The translations under genes were made by a program, and so were the position numbers. The notes beneath the pieces were generated by a model. The model did not search any database. It saw only the letters and a program-made list of their open reading frames with translations, and was not told the origin of the DNA. Shown one piece after another: positions 6,033 to 6,375 of a DNA stretch of 6,375 nt (positions are counted from its first letter, which is position 1; each line of letters starts with the position of its first letter). The DNA comes from COE1 sp045579665 (GTDB lineage Bacteria > Bacillota > Clostridia > Lachnospirales > Lachnospiraceae), in NCBI GenBank assembly GCA_045579665.1, contig JAZNMO010000077.1:1-6375 (forward strand), read 5' to 3'.

Positions 6033-6077
6033 AAGTTTGTTGTTCGCTCGCTCAAGCAAGCTGAGCGAAACAAACTT
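6033..6077 (-). promoter_or_regulatory. Stem-loop in the rpsN-rpsH spacer
   Basis: AAGTTTGT (6033-6040) and TTCGCTC (6043-6049) pair with GAGCGAA (6063-6069) and ACAAACTT (6070-6077): 15 base pairs with a 2-nt bulge and a 13-nt loop. It ends about 19 nt upstream of the rpsH ribosome binding site on the transcript. No U-tract follows, so an intrinsic terminator is unlikely; an RNA-protein binding site or processing element is possible. Confidence 0.5.
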
Positions 6078-6096
6078 ATCTAATACTTAATTGTCA

Positions 6097-6110
6097 TACA
6101 CATACGTGTA
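6097..6110 (-). promoter_or_regulatory. Small stem-loop just after rpsN
   Basis: TACAC/GTGTA arms of 5 bp close a 4-nt loop, beginning 7 nt downstream of the rpsN stop. On the transcribed strand the loop is GUAU, as in the hairpin after secY. It is a weak structure on its own. Confidence 0.3.
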
Positions 6111-6117
6111 CTTATTC

Positions 6118-6303
6118 TTACCAGCTAGCTTTCTTAACGCCTGGAATCTGACCCTTATATGCTAACTCACGGAAGCAGATTCTGCAAATTCCATATTTTC
6201 TTAAGTAAGCATGTGGACGGCCACAAATTTTGCAACGATTATACTCCTGAGTAGAGAACTTAGGCTTACGCTGCTGTTTGATTTTCATCGATGTTTTAGC
6301 CAT
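6118..6303 (-). CDS. rpsN: 30S ribosomal protein S14, zinc-binding type (uS14)
   Basis: A 61-residue small-subunit protein that joins the head of the 30S late in assembly. It is the short zinc-ribbon form: C24-x2-C27 and C40-x2-C43 (CKICG and CRICF, 12 residues apart), followed by the standard ending RELAYKGQIPGVKKASW. The zinc-free form found in some bacteria is longer (about 89-100 residues) and lacks these cysteines. The start MAKTSMKIKQQRKPKF has AAGGAGGT at 8-nt spacing and lies 18 nt after rplE, the usual spc position. An ATG at codon 6 has no ribosome binding site. Nothing in the window suggests a zinc-independent duplicate. Confidence 0.98.
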   Translation of the reverse strand: MAKTSMKIKQQRKPKFSTQEYNRCKICGRPHAYLRKYGICRICFRELAYKGQIPGVKKASW

Positions 6304-6321
6304 GCGAATTTACCTCCTTAA

Positions 6322-6375
6322 TTATTTAGCGAAAGGCATGTTGAACTGTGTTAACAATTCACGTGCTTCTTCATC
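6322..6375 (-). CDS. rplE: 50S ribosomal protein L5 (uL5), C-terminal end (gene runs off the right edge)
   Basis: The last 17 codons are visible and read DEEARELLTQFNMPFAK followed by TAA, the conserved C-terminus of bacterial L5 (DEEARELL...MPF). L5 binds 5S rRNA with L18 and contacts P-site tRNA in the central protuberance. The full protein is normally about 180 residues; the rest is upstream, outside the window. It ends 18 nt before rpsN, consistent with co-transcription. The identity rests on a short stretch, but the motif and the operon position agree. Confidence 0.93.
   Translation of the reverse strand, partial: DEEARELLTQFNMPFAK

Noticed and set aside
1..6375. A mobile element, defence system or transferred island in the window
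   Set aside because: All genes are co-directional core translation and export genes in their usual order, with no transposase, integrase, repeat-spacer array or foreign gene between them.

Overview
This window is a stretch of the conserved spc (ribosomal protein) operon of a low-GC Gram-positive bacterium, read entirely from the minus strand. In transcription order (right to left) the genes are: the 3' end of rplE (uL5), rpsN in its zinc-binding form (uS14), rpsH (uS8), rplF (uL6), rplR (uL18), rpsE (uS5), rpmD (uL30), rplO (uL15), secY, adk, map, a small KOW-type RNA-binding protein gene, and the 5' end of infA (IF-1). This order, with adk-map-KOW-infA after secY, is typical of Bacillota. 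The protein sequences, strong AGGAGG ribosome binding sites and AT-rich spacers look most like class Clostridia, probably a Lachnospiraceae member. The family assignment is an impression from sequence style, not a computed placement.

Layout: from rplF to secY (about 5526 down to 2105) the genes are packed with 14-18 nt gaps, and rplO and secY overlap by one base (TAATG), so translational coupling is likely. Four junctions are looser: rpsN/rpsH (120 nt), rpsH/rplF (69 nt), secY/adk (252 nt to the preferred adk start) and adk/map (93 nt). The first three carry inverted repeats that could fold in the mRNA. The secY/adk spacer also has a candidate sigma-A promoter and a perfect 10-bp tandem duplication, so it is the best candidate for a transcriptional or processing boundary in the cluster. 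The map, KOW and infA genes are close together again (gaps of 10 nt to the preferred KOW start, and 22 nt).

Function: the ribosomal proteins build the 30S and 50S subunits. SecY is the channel of the Sec translocon, adk balances adenine nucleotides, map removes initiator methionines from nascent proteins, and IF-1 acts in initiation. The cluster therefore links ribosome assembly, membrane export, N-terminal maturation and energy charge in one growth-linked transcription unit.

No mobile element, CRISPR array, tRNA, rRNA or plus-strand gene is supported. The window is a housekeeping region, I see no undescribed system, and the points worth a second look are the non-coding junctions and two start-codon choices.
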